This document shows positions 22,990-35,339 of a stretch of DNA of 64,000 bases, piece after piece. Source of the DNA: Cycas panzhihuaensis (lineage: Eukaryota > Cycadophyta); NCBI GenBank assembly GCA_023213395.1, contig CM041465.1:218123741-218187740 (forward strand), read 5' to 3'. Both the position numbers and the translations under genes were made by a program. Numbering within the stretch: the stretch's first letter is position 1; each line of letters starts with the position of its first letter. The notes under the pieces are model-generated. The model was not told the DNA's origin and searched no databases. It saw nothing but the letters and a program-made list of their open reading frames with translations.

Positions 22990-25119
22990 TCATTTCTTCT
23001 AATATCGAGGTCATGTCAAAACTATTCAAACTTCAATTTACTAAGTGCTTTAGTAAAGATGTCTATAACCTGGTCCTGAGTTGGTCAGTGAACTCGGTTG
23101 ATGAAGCCATCAGGAGTTCATTGCAAGTGACCTTCTTTTGTGAGATTTCCATTTAGGAAGGTTCTCTTTAATACCATCTAAGTTTTATGACACTCAATAA
23201 GGCCATTGACATAAAATCTTGCTTTATAAAGCCTTCTACAATTAACTAACTTCTTTCCAATTAGTACATCTATTAGCTCATAAGTGTTATTTCTGATGAT
23301 GGAGTTTGTCTCTTCATCCATAGTTGCTTTTTAAATTTGGTCTTTGACTGCCTCTTCAAATGTGGAAGGTTCAAGTGTTTTAAGGACACATGCCATTAAG
23401 GCAAAAATTATGGAGTGTCTCATTTTTTAAGACCTTTTGGTAGCTATGGGAGGAGGAGGAGTATCCTTTAATAACTATTGAACCTACTTAAGAGGTGGTT
23501 AAATGCTAGTAGCTTCCCCCTAAAGCTCATCAACTAAAATAGGTGACAAGGTTGTACTTGCTTATGTTGTTGATGTAGAGGCTACTAGAATTGATGAAGG
23601 ACCTAGAGTGTAAGAGGAGGTTGATACTAGTGACCTTAGAATTTATCTAAGAGGCACTTGTGGTGTATTAACTTCATCTACTGCTATAATATGAGTTTAA
23701 GATAGAGTCAGGTCTTGTGTATCCTCTACAAATATTACATCTCAAGTTATGTATGCTTAGTTTGTAATAGTATCAAACACTTTGTAGGCTTTGAAATTAA
23801 GTACACAGCTAAGGAAGATGTATTTTAGGCTTTTATTATCAAGCTTCTTTCTGTTCTCCTTTGGAATAAGTTTATATGCCATGCATCCAAAAATCTTCAA
23901 GTATGCAATAATTGGTTTTTGACTTGACTAAGCTTCTCTAGGAGTAATATTCCTAACCATAATTGTGGGACTTATGTTGTTAGGTATACAACTATGGCTA
24001 TGGCATCATCTTAAAATTTGGTGGTAAGATTAGTGGCACTAAGCATGGCTTTTCCTTTATTCACCAATGTCTAGTTCATCCTTTTGGTTACACCATTTTA
24101 TTGTGGTGTGCGAGGATCTGAAAATTGATATTAGATGCCATGTTCCTTGTAAAAGTTATTGAACTGATTAGAGATACACTCACCACCATTATTAGATTTA
24201 AGGGTCTTAATTCTCATAATACTTTTATTTTCAATTGTAGCTTTAAACTCTTTGAATTTATCTAGGGCTTGATACTTATTTCTCAACAAGTAGACCCACA
24301 CTTCCCTTGAGAAGCCATCTATGAATGTGATGAAATATAGGCTCCCATTAAGTGATTAGACTGATATGGACCTACAAATATCTGAGTGGACTAACTCTAA
24401 TGGTTGTGAGACTTCCCATGCATTCTTGGAAGAGAAATTTTCTCTTTGCTACTTTCCCTTAGGCATGTCTCATATATGTTACTGTATCTCTTATTTTTAG
24501 GTAATCCATGGACCATTTAAATCCTAGATATAAGGTTCAAGCTTTGCATATTTAAGTGACTAAGGTGTTCATATCATAATTGGTCTTTGAAGCTATTTGA
24601 GGTGACAATGTCCTTTGAATATGAGCATTCACTTGGTTCCTAGATATAAGGGGACTCTTCAATAATTACATCTTTCGCCTTATCGAGTTGAGTTATATTA
24701 GCGATTGAGTAGGATTCATTTTATTGAGTAGTAGTAAGGGGGACACCATCCAACTTGTATAAACCACCATCTTCATGTTCTGTGGCAACAAGTTTATTAG
24801 TTGCATGATCTATAATTTTACAAGTGCCCTAGATAAAGAGGACATCTAGATTCTACTTATCCATCTAGATAATGAAGAGCGGGTTCATCTTCATTCATGG
24901 AACAAGGAACACATTGTTGATATGGTGCTTGATATTGGAATCTTTTAATGCTATTAGAGCCCTACTAGTTTTGGTTACATCATATGTCAAATTATCACCA
25001 AATGCGATTGTTTGGATGCTTATTGGGTAGGTCTCTTTTAACATCTTTTCTAATCTAGTCATATATCTAGTTACACATAAATCAAGGAGCCATACATTGT
25101 TGTTAAGATGAGAAGCCAA
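22990..25119 (-). pseudogene. C2 pol remnant with RT and RNase H largely deleted
   Basis: From the N-terminal side (high coordinates), the open 25119-24895 segment holds the protease site. It reads 'WLLDLCVTRYMT', so the catalytic D-S-G is now D-L-C. 'SDICRSISV' and 'FIDGFSREVWVYLLRNK' of integrase follow near 24390-24230 and match the C1 integrase closely. RT begins near 23370 ('DEETNSIIRNNTYELI'), but it jumps from the 'IECHKT' segment straight to 'TFLNGNL' at about 23165-23140. It then jumps to the extreme C-terminus ('TSLLKHLVN', about 23070-23030). So the RT palm and almost all of RNase H are missing, and stops interrupt the rest. No function is possible. Confidence 0.85.
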
Positions 25120-26540
25120 TGTTATAAAGAATAGATTATGAGAGGAGGAATCCTAGGTGTCTCCCACATTACCTCCTTATTGTTGAATATTTTGCTGGTT
25201 CCTTTGACTTTAGTTAGGGAATTGCTGCATATTCTGTGGTCTTTGACTTTGAGTAGGTCTTGGATTCTAATTCTATTAGTAAAATTGGCCTTGTGGTTGA
25301 AATGATGGCCCTTCTTATGGATAGAAAGGGCCTCCTTGTTGTGAGATAAGGCCACCTAGTTGGTAATAGGAGACTCATTATTACAAAATAGGGCCTCCTT
25401 GTTGTGGAAAAGGAGCTTCTTGTGGAGGGCATGTTCCTCCTTATTAATAGTTTTGCCTTTATTGATGGTAGCTTAATCCACCTTGTTGATAAGAGGGTGC
25501 TCTCTATTGATATAATGGGGCTGTTGGTTGATAATATGAGGCAGCTTGTTAGAATCTAGGCCCATAAGATTAGCTTCCTTGATTTTGTAAGAGTTGTATA
25601 TAAGCTTGATGTCTCTTACATTCAATAACTAGATGACCATTTTTTCCACAGTAAAGGTAGGTGACATTTAGTCTACTCTACTAGTTCTTTTATGGTTGAG
25701 ACTATGGTTGTTATTGGGGCTACTGTGGCTACTGACTTGGATTGGAGGAGGTGCCAACTAGTTGTTATTACTACTGATTTAGTTGTTGAAGTGGCTCTTA
25801 AGTGATGTTAAGAGAGTCTAATTGTTAAGCAAGGTTATGGAGTTGACTTAGTTGCTGAGCTATCCTTTGTATAATCTTAACTTTTTCTAGATTACAGGTT
25901 GCAATAATAGGTGTTGAGTTAGATGTGTATATAAACCCAAGTCAATTGAGTATGTTCTCTTCTCATAGAAAGAGCCCCTCAAAGGTCATGAAGTCTATTT
26001 TTAAGTTTAATAGCAAAGGAATTATATTCCATGGGTTAAATATTTATAATGCTAGATATGAGGTCATGATCTGAAGGTGGTTCACCTAAGATTATCAATT
26101 GGTTCCTAATGGTTTTAACTTTAGTCAAGTGAGCTATAATAGTGCTTACAAAAGGGATGGAAAATAGGTAATCTTTAAGGATTAATGATTTAGATTCATC
26201 CTTTCTCTCATAGAGGGTGCAAAGAATAGTCCATGCCTCATGAGATGTTTAGGTTATTTCAATATTTTGGTTTACTTGGTCTTCAACAGCCAAATGGAGG
26301 AAGGATAAAGAAATATTATCTTTATCTTTTAAGTTAGCTAAGGCTATAGGATCATGAGGAATTAATGTGTTAGGGTTATTAGGGTCTTTTATAGGCCTAG
26401 ATAGGGGTATGTCAACATTTACATAGGCCTAAAAGTCATTTATGATAAGTAGATTTTTAACTTATTTTTTTCTATGGTATGAAGTTATTGATACCATTAA
26501 GTTTAATATTGTTGGATAATAGCATTTATGATGCCATTTT
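25120..26540 (-). pseudogene. C2 gag remnant with Q/G/P-rich tail and zinc knuckle
   Basis: The minus strand holds a decayed copia Gag that starts near 26535-26480 ('NIKLNGINNF' type opening). A single CCHC knuckle near 25670-25620 reads '[Y]LYCGKNGHLVIEC', with the first cysteine lost. A tail at about 25560-25180 repeats 'QQGGP'-like units in the decayed frame. The two open frames at 25122-25432 are other-frame readings of this tail. In an intact element Gag packages the RNA. Confidence 0.65.
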
Positions 26541-28526
26541 TTCTAAGTTTTTATTTTGTTTTGTCTTTAAGGTTTATGAAGTTATATATTAATCTACCTA
26601 AGGGGCTGCTAATCTAGAATTCTAAGTCTCAAGGATCTCCAAGAAAGTTCTCGATTATTATCTTATCTAGTGGTATCTACCCATAAGTGGTAAATCAAGG
26701 AACCTATATACTAGTATATGAGCTTAAGGATCTATATACCTTAATACATGGGCTACAATAAAGGTCCAAGATCACCCTAATTTATTTTCTCACATACACC
26801 GAACTTATGCCTAGCGATAGATCTAGTAGTAAGAACTTAACCAATCGAGGCACTCAACCCCTCTAGGTCTAGTCTAGTCTCCAAACTCTAATGGTAAGGT
26901 TTACACCTCAGCCTACCACCTATTATACCTTATAGCTAATGGTTTTCTTAACAAATTAGAGTACACTAATGGTGTGCATAGGGTGGTAACTTTAGGGGTC
27001 ATGATAGTTCCCTTTACAAGGTTGGAATAAGGGTGATTAATTAGGTAGTTATCTTTTCTAATATGAGAATATTGATTTTATGGTATGAGTTATTATAAGA
27101 AAAAGGTTATTTTTAAGCAAAATAACTAAAATATAAGATGAAAATAAAGGAAATTAAAAGACAAGGATGAGTTTAGAGTGCTCTTTGATTAGGCATGTAC
27201 ATGAGAGAGTCACATCAATCTTCCAAGAGCAACACTTACAAAAAAACCAACACCAGCCTTAAAAAACTTTCAAGAGTAACACCTACAAAAAAACCAACAC
27301 CAGCCTTAAAAAATAGAATAAGATAGTTGATTAAAGATTACTAATAACATAAATCAACAAAGCTTTTGAAAAACTGAAATAAGCATTTAAAAAGAGAGAA
27401 AAAGGTCAAATATGCTCAAATACCAAGGTTAATTTTGATAGCTTATAACTTCAATAAAATGGCTCTAAATCTAAATCTTATCCCATGTTATAGATATCTA
27501 AATAGTCCAAACAATTTGGAAATTAGACTCTCAGTTGCAGAGTTATAGCCAAAAAAATGTAGGTACCCTATTATGAGAAAAAACCTTAAGAAGGATGGGC
27601 TTAAGCCCCTTCAAAAATCAACCCTAGGTCACCTACATGTTGTATATGACCACCTATTAATATAGCTATGGGGCTTATGGACCCAAAATCTTATCAAAAA
27701 TAATTTAAACTTTTTTATTATGTAAAAATTAACAAAATAACATAAAACTTTTAAAGTTTATATCTTTTAACAAAGATTACAGTCGTATGATTGATTAATT
27801 AGACCAAATCAAGGGCTAAGCCATTGGATTTCTAACAAATATAAAATATACTTTGATTTTATTAATCAATAATTAAAACTTTAGAAAAATAAAATGAATT
27901 TTTTTTTAGAAAAGAGACACCGTGGAGTTTACACAAACTGTGCATAACCACAAACAACCTATGGAGGGAACAAGAGCCTAAGAAACACATAAATCCTTAG
28001 TATTTCATTCTAATATTTATAGAGATGGGATGTAGGAGGCCAATACACCCTAAGAAAGCAAGTTTGATAAAAAAATATATATCTAAATGATTAAAAATGA
28101 GCTACATAAAGGATGGGTACTATGTGAGCTAAACTGGTTGAGAACATGCTTAAGACTACAAAAAACTTATCTAAATGAACTCTAGTAGATTGAGAATGAG
28201 GCTAGATAACCACCAAAGAGGGAAATATATTTTCAACAAGAAGATTTGTTATGATCTAGGGTTAGAATGACTTGAAAATGGACCTTTTTCACCATTATTT
28301 GCTTAAAAATGGAACTCTGAGTAAGTACCACTACACATAGATTGAATATTAGTAGTTTAGGGTTAATATATATTAAGAATGGCCTATACCTCATGTTAAA
28401 ATAGTAGTATACACTAATATCTAAGAGAAAACTAAAGAAATGAGTAGAAATAGGGTGTTATTATAAGGGAATAAGCCTTTATTTTCCAATATTTTCTAAA
28501 AAATCTTCAAACCAGAGTATAAAATA
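26541..28526 (-). other. C2 untranslated leader, about 2 kb
   Basis: There is no coding signal between the PBS and gag. Part of it (26600-26960) is homologous to the C1 leader at 5340-5710. It also contains a 47-48 bp tandem duplication at 27221-27313. Confidence 0.65.
27221..27313. repeat. Tandem duplication of a 47-48 bp unit
   Basis: Two neighbouring copies share CAAGAG(C/T)AACAC, ACAAAAAAACCAACACC and AGCCTTAAAAAA. They differ at a few positions, which is consistent with a local replication slip after C2 inserted. Confidence 0.9.
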
Positions 28527-28538
28527 GCTCTAATAGCA
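28527..28538 (-). promoter_or_regulatory. C2 primer binding site (tRNA-iMet type)
   Basis: The plus-strand text GCTCTAATAGCA is the reverse complement of TGCTATTAGAGC, one or two changes from the usual TGGTATCAGAGC. It touches the inner end of the 5' LTR and so fixes the LTR boundary at 28539. Confidence 0.8.
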
Positions 28539-28713
28539 TGAAAACATCCTCCAAGATCTATAAACTATGCACTACTAGCTACATAATAAGCTACAATATC
28601 AAAATAATACAATGGACAAGCAAAAGATAAGAGAAAAATCATGGGTAAATTGGTCACCATGTGAGGCTCAATTTAGTCAGAGCTTTTATATATAATTTAG
28701 AATAATGTATATG
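28539..28713 (-). repeat. C2 5' LTR, inner part (split by C3)
   Basis: Matches the low-coordinate half of the C2 3' LTR. It stops at about 28713, where C3 begins, and continues at 34309. Confidence 0.85.
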
Positions 28714-29160
28714 TGAGAGAATAGGCACAAATGTAGCATTAATAGGATCAAGATAAACAACAAATAACCAGAAATTAACACTGCACAAGTACACATCAAT
28801 TGACAGGTGGAAAACCCCTTCTAGGGAAGAAAAACCACCTCTTAAGTTAATTTTATTAATAAAGAATTTGAAACCACTATACAAAACTACCAACCCCTAA
28901 AACAGCCTTTAGTCAGGCATTTGGATAGACCTCATAGATTCCTGGAACCTACCCCATGAATTTAGGAGATGAATAAATACAACAGAGGTTTGTTGGAATG
29001 CGATTCCACATTTCAACGACCATCCACAAATTAATTAATATAAACATAAGTTTGAATATTAGAATCACTTAAATTACATTTAAGACATGTGACTAAATAA
29101 TAACTTAAAGAAACATAAATGAAACATAAACTTTACATTATATTTTCTAACATCCTAACA
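28714..29160 (-). repeat. C3 3' LTR
   Basis: It starts TGTTAGGATGTTAG on the minus strand after the purine tract and ends CA at its junction with C2 sequence. It contains the GGGGTTTTCCACCTG-type block common near the R/U5 region of plant copia LTRs. No second copy was found in the window. Confidence 0.75.
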
Positions 29161-29169
29161 TCCCCCTTT
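29161..29169 (-). promoter_or_regulatory. C3 polypurine tract
   Basis: AAAGGGGGA on the minus strand directly precedes the TG of the LTR. Confidence 0.8.
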
Positions 29170-29259
29170 AATGTAAACTTTTGTACTGGAGAGAAAAGAA
29201 GAGCTTTATCATGGTGATCCCCCTTTGATGGAGACTTCTTTTATCTATAATAAATCTCT

Positions 29260-32200
29260 GAGATTTAAAAACTTTAGTTTAGTTAAAGACTTCGTAAGAA
29301 TATCAACAATCTATAAATCTATTGGACAATAAGACAAACAAACAAGATTATTAGTAACTAAATTGTGAATAAAATGTTGATGTAATTCAATATGCTTAGT
29401 CCTAAAATGAGAAGCAAGATTAGTAGCTATAGCAATTGCACCTTGATTATCAACTTTAATTTCAATTGAAGAGTTTAGAGACAGACCAATTTCATTTAGT
29501 AGTGATTTTAGCCAAAGTGCTTCTTTACTAGCTTTGACTAATGCTCGATATTTGGTTTTAGTTGTAGATAAAGTGAGTGCCTGTATTTTCTTACTGGACC
29601 AAGTAATATGTAAGGAATCAATAAAAAATATATAACCTGAAGTAGATTTACAATCATTTAAATCACCTACCCAATCAGAATTAGTATATCCAGTTAACGT
29701 TAGTGGTTTATTACAAAAATTATAAGTTAGGCCATAAAAGACAGTATGCTTAGATAACGTAAGATGCGTTTAGTGGCTTTCCAATGAGATTCGTGTGGTT
29801 GTTGCATATAACAAGAACATAAAGCAATAGCATAAGAAATGTTAGGGCGGGTGTGAGTAAGATAAATAAGACTACCAATGAGTTGTCTATATAGAGTTGG
29901 ATCATATAATAGAGTTGGACAATCAGTATATAGTTTAACTCCTGATTATAAAGGATTGGTTACGGGTTTATCATTTTCCAAGTTAAACCACTAAACTAAG
30001 TCTAGAATATACTTGGGTTGAGATATTGTTATATTTGAATGATTTTGATAAACTTGTAAACAAAGAAAGTAATGTAATAGACCTAAGTTAGTCATTTTAA
30101 ATTTGTCTATTAAAGTTGATTTTAGATTATGAATATTATGAATTGATAATCTAGTGATGATAATATCATCAACATAGAGGATTAGAATAGTAAGATGTTC
30201 ATTTTCACATTTAAAATAAAGATTTAGATCACTAACACATATAGTATATCCAATGTGGATTAAATAATCATCGACTTTGGTATATCAAACTCAAAGAGCT
30301 TATTTTAAACCATAAATAGATTTTTTAAGTTTGTAAACTAAATTAGGATTTTCAATAAATCTAGGTGGCTGTGACATATAGATCTCTTCTTTGAGATCAC
30401 CATTCAAGAAAGCACTCTTAACATCCATTTGGTGGATTTCCCAACCAAACTTGGATGTAAGAGTAATGATTGTCTTGATTATGTTCATCTTTACAATAGG
30501 GGCAAAGGTTTCATTATAATCAATGCCATCTATTTGAGAAAATCCTTTTACAATAAGGCGAGCTTTATATTTTTCCACTACGCCTGTTGAGTTATATTTA
30601 GTCCTATAAACCCATTTACAGGCAGCAACATTTTTCTCAGGTGGGAGAGGAACAAGATCCCAAGTTGAATTTTTAATTAAGGTATCAAATTCAGTTTGCA
30701 TAGCATTCTGCTATATAGGATTATTGTTAGCTTGTTTGAATGTTTTGGGATTATTATTATCTATTATTTTTGCCATTAAGGTAAAATTTGCATGTAGTTT
30801 TTATGCACATGTGTATCTGGTATCGGTAGGATTTTCTACATCATATCCAACATTAGCAAGTGTTTTGGTTGCCTAAATAGGTTGCTTGTGAGTAATTGTA
30901 TCTGAAGATTTAGGTTGATTTGATGAACTAGCCTGAAGGGAAGGATCTATTTGAGTGGGTTCAGATAGAGTCCAATTTGGACTTGAGTTGATAAAGAATC
31001 TATAACTTCTAAATCAACTTGTTTATCAGAAGGGTCAACCAAACGAGTGTTGGTTAACAAGTCTTCAACAGGAAGTTCTACATAAGTAGATGTTGAAGTA
31101 GATCCTTCTTTATCAAATATTACATCACGCAAAATAGAAATATTATGCGTGATTGGATCTAAGAGTCTATAAGCTTTACTCTCTTTGTTGTAGCCAACAA
31201 AGATGTATTTTTAACTTTTTTTGTCTAATTTTTTATGTTTTTCGTGAGGGATATGTCCCTATGCAATACTGCCAAAGATTCGTAAATGATTAATAGATGG
31301 TTTTCTTCCAGACCATTTTTGTTCTAGAGTAATGTTCTGTAGACATTTACTAGGTAAATGATTTAATAAATAATTAGAGCAGTTAATTGCTTCTGCCCAT
31401 AATTTTAAATCTAGATTCTTTGCATGTAACATGTAACGAGTTATTTCAATAAGATTATGGTTTTTGCATTTAGCAACACCATTTTGTTGAGGTGTGTAAG
31501 CAACAGAATGTTGGAACTGAATTCCATGTGATTTGCAGAAGGAAGTGAATTTTCTACTTAAATATTCCTTAGCATTATCAGATCGAAATATTTTGATTCT
31601 TGAATTTGATTGATTTTCAACTAATGTTTTATATTCAACGAAAATGTCAAACACTTGACTACATGTTTTGAGTATATAAACCTAACATTTTCTTAAATAA
31701 TCATCTATGAATATAACAAAGTAACGAGAACCGGAGTATGACGTTACATGAAAGGGTCCACATATGTCAGAGTGGACAAGTTCGAGTGGAGCAATTGCTC
31801 TGTATTGAGTTTTGTGTGGAAATGGATCCATGTGTTATTTATATGTCACACAGGCTTTACAAACACCATAAACAGTGTTTAAGGTTGGTAAGCCATGAAC
31901 CATTTTATGCTTCTTTAAATATTGTAGTTTGCCATAACTTGTATGGCCAAATCTTGCATGCTAAAGTTTGTTGACTGAGTCAAATTTGGCAATAACGTCA
32001 CTAAAAGATTTTGATTTGTTATTTTGAAGACTAGTTAGACTATAGAGACCTGTGTTATAATTAATAGGTCCTGAAGCAATACATTTGAATTTGTTTAATG
32101 GATCCTTAATGATAAATTTATTTTTCTAGAATTCGACGACAAGGTCTTTCTAGTAAATTTGATAGACTGAGAGTAGGTTTGGTAACAAACTAGGTACGTA

Positions 32201-32780
32201 AAAGATGTCCTTAATTGAACCATCTTTTAGGGTAACATCGCCAAATCCTTTGACTTTAAGTTGATTACCACTACTGAAAGAAATCTCTTCTTTAGAGTTT
32301 ATTTTGGATTGATAAGTGGTTAAATTTTTCTAGTGTCCAGTCATATGATGGGATGCACCAGAGTCAAGGATCCACTATGGTGGTTGATTTGAAGGAGCAA
32401 CAAATGTAGAAGTTGTTGTTGCTAAAGAATGATTATGAAATTGATGATTTTAGGGTTGTGATTGAGAATGGGATTGCAGTTTATTTTATAATCCCTTAGA
32501 AGCTTTCCATGCTTCCGAAGCTATTCTACTTCTATAGACATCAATAATGTGGCCTCTTTTGTGATAATAGGCACAACTAGTGTTCTGAGAAGAAGTTGCG
32601 TTGTTCCTATTAGAAAAGAATTGACTAGAAGTATTTTGGTTTTTAGTTGGACTAGAATATTTAACATTGTTTTGTGAATTAGATGGTGAACCTCTTTGAG
32701 GTTTCTAAAATTTTGGATTATTATAAAAATTATTATTCTGTTATTTATTTTTAAATTGTGGCTTAATTTTAGAAAATAAA
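29260..32780 (-). pseudogene. C3 pol (PR-INT-RT-RNase H), modestly decayed
   Basis: The protease site 'WILDSGASHHMT' at about 32375-32340 is intact (DSGA at 32354-32365). The integrase core is open at 31654-31259 and shows 'FRSDNAKEY', but the third catalytic acid is lost: 'NGVAKCKNH' has K where the family has E. RT is open at 30701-30300 with 'WDLVPLP', 'ACKWVYRTKY', 'KARLIVKGFSQ' and 'QMDVKSAFLNGDLKEEIY'. The palm YVDD at 30165-30176 is intact. RNase H ends near 29270. Separate stops (CAG/CAA/TGG sites) break the frame between blocks, so no full polyprotein can be made. Stops are far fewer than in C1. Confidence 0.9.
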
Positions 32781-33438
32781 GCTTGTAAAGGATCTTTTAT
32801 TGTACCTGATTGAATTAACATTGTCTGATATTCAATTAGCTAATTAGTCAACTGATTGAATGTGATAGGTGGATTGCCAACTTATTGTCTGGCAGTTTTG
32901 AAGAGATTAAAGTGCATTGGTAGTTTGTTTACTGCAAGACATACGAGCATGTCGTCATCTCTAATATGCGTAGTTATTTTTTTAACATCACCTTCTTTGG
33001 TTTTAGATTTGATGCAGTTATCTAGATCTTTATTAATTGATTGAATTTTAGTTAAAAAATCCTTAACATTAAAAAAATTGTCAAAAATCAGATTATACAG
33101 TTGTTGTTCTAGGACAGCCACTTGATGTGTATCAACCTTATCATATTTTTCTTGCAAGGTTTTCTAAACAGTGGCTAAGTCATCTTTTTCAAAAAACTAC
33201 GACTAATTTCTGGTGAAAGTGAGTTTAATATGGTGCCTAGGGCAGCATCTAAGTTCATTAGATATACCATAAGACTCTCAGTAGCATCTGTTTTTGGTTT
33301 TTCAAATTCACCTGTCACATATCGCCATATCTTTTGCTGTTTGAGCTGATGGGATATGCGGTTCCTCCATTCGGCATAGTTTGAGCTAATTAATACTGGA
33401 ATTGGAACACAGGTGACTGTCCTTGGCATTAATACCAT
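32781..33438 (-). pseudogene. C3 gag (two open pieces)
   Basis: Gag opens with ATG at 33438: 'MVLMPRTVTC', then 'NYAEWRNRISHQLKQQKIW' and 'LDAALGTILNSLSPEI', the N-terminal pattern of plant copia Gag. It is open to 33175. A frame change or stop separates it from the second open piece at 33157-32882 ('QEKYDKVDTHQVAVLEQQL', 'DMLVCLAVNKLP', the UBN2 middle). A knuckle further on (about 32600-32550, just inside pol as drawn) reads 'C.YYHKRGH', with two cysteines changed to Tyr or Val. The copia identity is firm; the exact break is not resolved by eye. Confidence 0.85.
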
Positions 33439-34308
33439 ATTGGGAGTGTTGAGGTTTGATTGTAGATTGAAAAGTTATGGAGGTGATTGGAAAAATAATC
33501 ACTTACTAAAAGGTACTAATCATGTTAACAGATATAATTCACTAAGACATTCTATTATGTATTAATTGTATTTAAGATAAAAAATCATGTATTTGTAAAC
33601 ATATGAATAAACAAACAACTTCTTAAAACGTTGCCTTAAGTAGTCCCTTTTGATAAACAGTTCTTTTAGAGAAATAGTCCCCCTTTGATAAATAGTTTAG
33701 TTTCCCTTATTCTAAATAAGTGAAAAGTCCCTAGTTAATAAACAAACCCCTTTTTTATAGAAATAAACTATCCCCTTTCAAAATAAAAAATCCCCCTTAG
33801 AAAAATAAACAATTTCCCTTAACAGAAAAAACTTTATAATTAAGGTATTTAGTTTCCCTTTTTATTTTTTAGAAATAGATATGTAATTTTAAAGATTATA
33901 AAAACTTTTTAATGAGAAGAAGTTAAAGTTTTTATAATAGAAAATGGTATAATTAAAAAACTATAAATTAAGTGTGGAAGGGAGGGAAAAAGTTAATTTA
34001 TAAATCAATAATAAAGTGTTGGGGGGGGGGGGGGGCTAATAATAAATGTAATAAAAAAGATATAATAAAAAAGAATGAAGTTGATTTATAAATTATAATA
34101 AAAGTAGGGGTTTAAGGTTATAAATACCTTATATAAAAAAAAGTTTAATTTTAACATTAAGAAAAAGTAATAGGGAGAGGCTTTTGTTTGTATATCAATT
34201 GTAATAGGTAAATTAATCTTTAATAATAAGATGTGGAGGTGATGGTGGCATCTCTTCGAAATCCTATCTTGTTGTAGGTTTTTAATCTTCCATGGCGGCG
34301 AAATCCTA
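33439..34308 (-). other. C3 5' region of unknown origin
   Basis: 870 bp lie between the C3 gag start and resumed C2 LTR sequence. It is purine/pyrimidine-skewed, with CCCTTTTGATAAA-like repeats at 33640-33740 and a 15-G run at 34021-34035. GAAATCCTATCTT occurs twice near the outer junction (34258-34270 and 34300-34312). No similarity to the C3 3' LTR and no PBS were seen. Confidence 0.5.
34021..34035. repeat. Poly-G run (15 G)
   Basis: A single uninterrupted G15 tract, striking in such AT-rich DNA. Confidence 0.95.
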
Positions 34309-34501
34309 TCTTATAAGTGACCCATCAATATTTCTAATGATACAATTGGCTGACTAAGGAGCACATTCAATAGACCCAACTTGATTATCAAACATAATTA
34401 ATTTAACAATGTGGGTCACCTTAGGGTATAAAATACACATGATGTACATAAAATTAACATATATTATAAAGAAATAAAGGTGATATTATAAAGTTTTAGC
34501 A
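34309..34501 (-). repeat. C2 5' LTR, outer part
   Basis: Matches the high-coordinate half of the C2 3' LTR (AATTGGCTGACTAAG, AAACATAATTAATTTAA). On the minus strand it begins TGCTAAAACTTT, directly inside the CTATT target duplication. Confidence 0.9.
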
Positions 34502-34506
34502 CTATT

Positions 34507-35339
34507 TGCTTCTAAGGTCAATATGTCATTTGAAAGAAGTCCTTTTAGCAAAGGTATAATTACCTCATCTTTGCCTTTATCCAATATTATAAGTTTATAT
34601 AATTTAAAGCTATATAAATTGAATAATACATGGATCCGTATATAGGGTGGAAAATCAAACTTAAAGGCATTATTTCTAACTCACTATATTATTTTGGAAG
34701 GCTAATATCTTATGAGTTATATCTTTGAGTTGTTTCTAGTGAAGCCTCTTTTGGTAAATGAAGTTCTATCTAGACTCATACTTAGAAGTCATGTTCCTTA
34801 TATTTTCATGACTATCCTTATATTTCTACCAATGTTTTAGTAGTATGTCATGCACTTAGATTTGCACTTTCTTGATATCCTCTAGAAAACTTTGTGCCTA
34901 CTATTATACCCCTTTAGCATGTTCTATTCGATATGGGTGTACTACTAATTCTATTGGACAGCCAAGTTGGAAACCTAGATAAGCCTCAAATGGTGATTTT
35001 TATATAGTGGTGTGGATAGCTTGATTATAACTATTCTAGATATAAGGAATATTTTCATCTCATGCATTTGGATGATTATGATTATACTTCTTAACTAGTT
35101 ATCATTGTTCTATTTACTACCTCATACTACTCATCCATCTCTAAGTGGAAAGTGGTGCTTCTCTTTAGCATAGTGTCCATTCATGTTTATGATGTGATAT
35201 GATATTAGTAAGAAATATATTATCTAAATCTAAGATATTATATTAAGGAAGTCCAAAATAGATCATTATATAGGAAAAGAATAGTTTAGCTTCTTGTTGC
35301 TCTGTCACTATCTTTTTATAAGGTATCATAATTACCATT
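34507..35339 (-). pseudogene. Gypsy G0 integrase, C-terminal part
   Basis: The minus strand reads a decayed Ty3/gypsy integrase core. It starts '[LS]XMVIMIPYKKIVTEQQEAKLFF' (pattern SKM..MPCKK.....A.LF), then 'LDLDNIFL' (SDRD..F), then 'LKRSTTFHLEMDE' followed by 'EVVNRTMI' (pattern LK.STAFHPQTDGQTEVVNRT). Nearly every mismatch is a transition. The N-terminal part of this same integrase lies at 58584-59000, interrupted at the same codon by element G1. The right end of G0 here is cut by copia C2 at 34502. Confidence 0.85.

Larger units (their letters stand above)
28714..34308 (-). mobile_element. C3: Ty1/copia element nested in the C2 5' LTR, no matching 5' LTR
   Basis: The minus-strand element splits the C2 LTR. 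It has a 3' LTR (28714-29160), a purine tract and a nearly complete gag-pol. It is less decayed than C1 or C2: the protease DSGA and RT YVDD are intact. At its 5' side (33439-34308) I find no sequence matching its 3' LTR and no PBS, and about 20 bp of the C2 LTR are missing at the junction. So the 5' end is deleted, replaced or recombined. Confidence 0.85.
22587..34501 (-). mobile_element. C2: Ty1/copia element with nested C3
   Basis: A minus-strand copia element bounded by a left copy (3' LTR, 22587-22970) and a right copy (5' LTR, split into 28539-28713 and 34309-34501). The 5-bp sequence CTATT occurs directly outside both ends (22582-22586 and 34502-34506), a perfect TSD. Its right flank is gypsy G0 integrase sequence, so C2 inserted into or beside G0. 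A second copia element, C3, lies inside its 5' LTR. Integrase and leader are close relatives of those of C1. It has lost most of RT and RNase H. Confidence 0.9.

Noticed and set aside
34021-34035. G-quadruplex or regulatory signal at the G15 run
   Set aside because: A single homopolymer without further G-tracts; slippage or assembly artefact is the simpler explanation.
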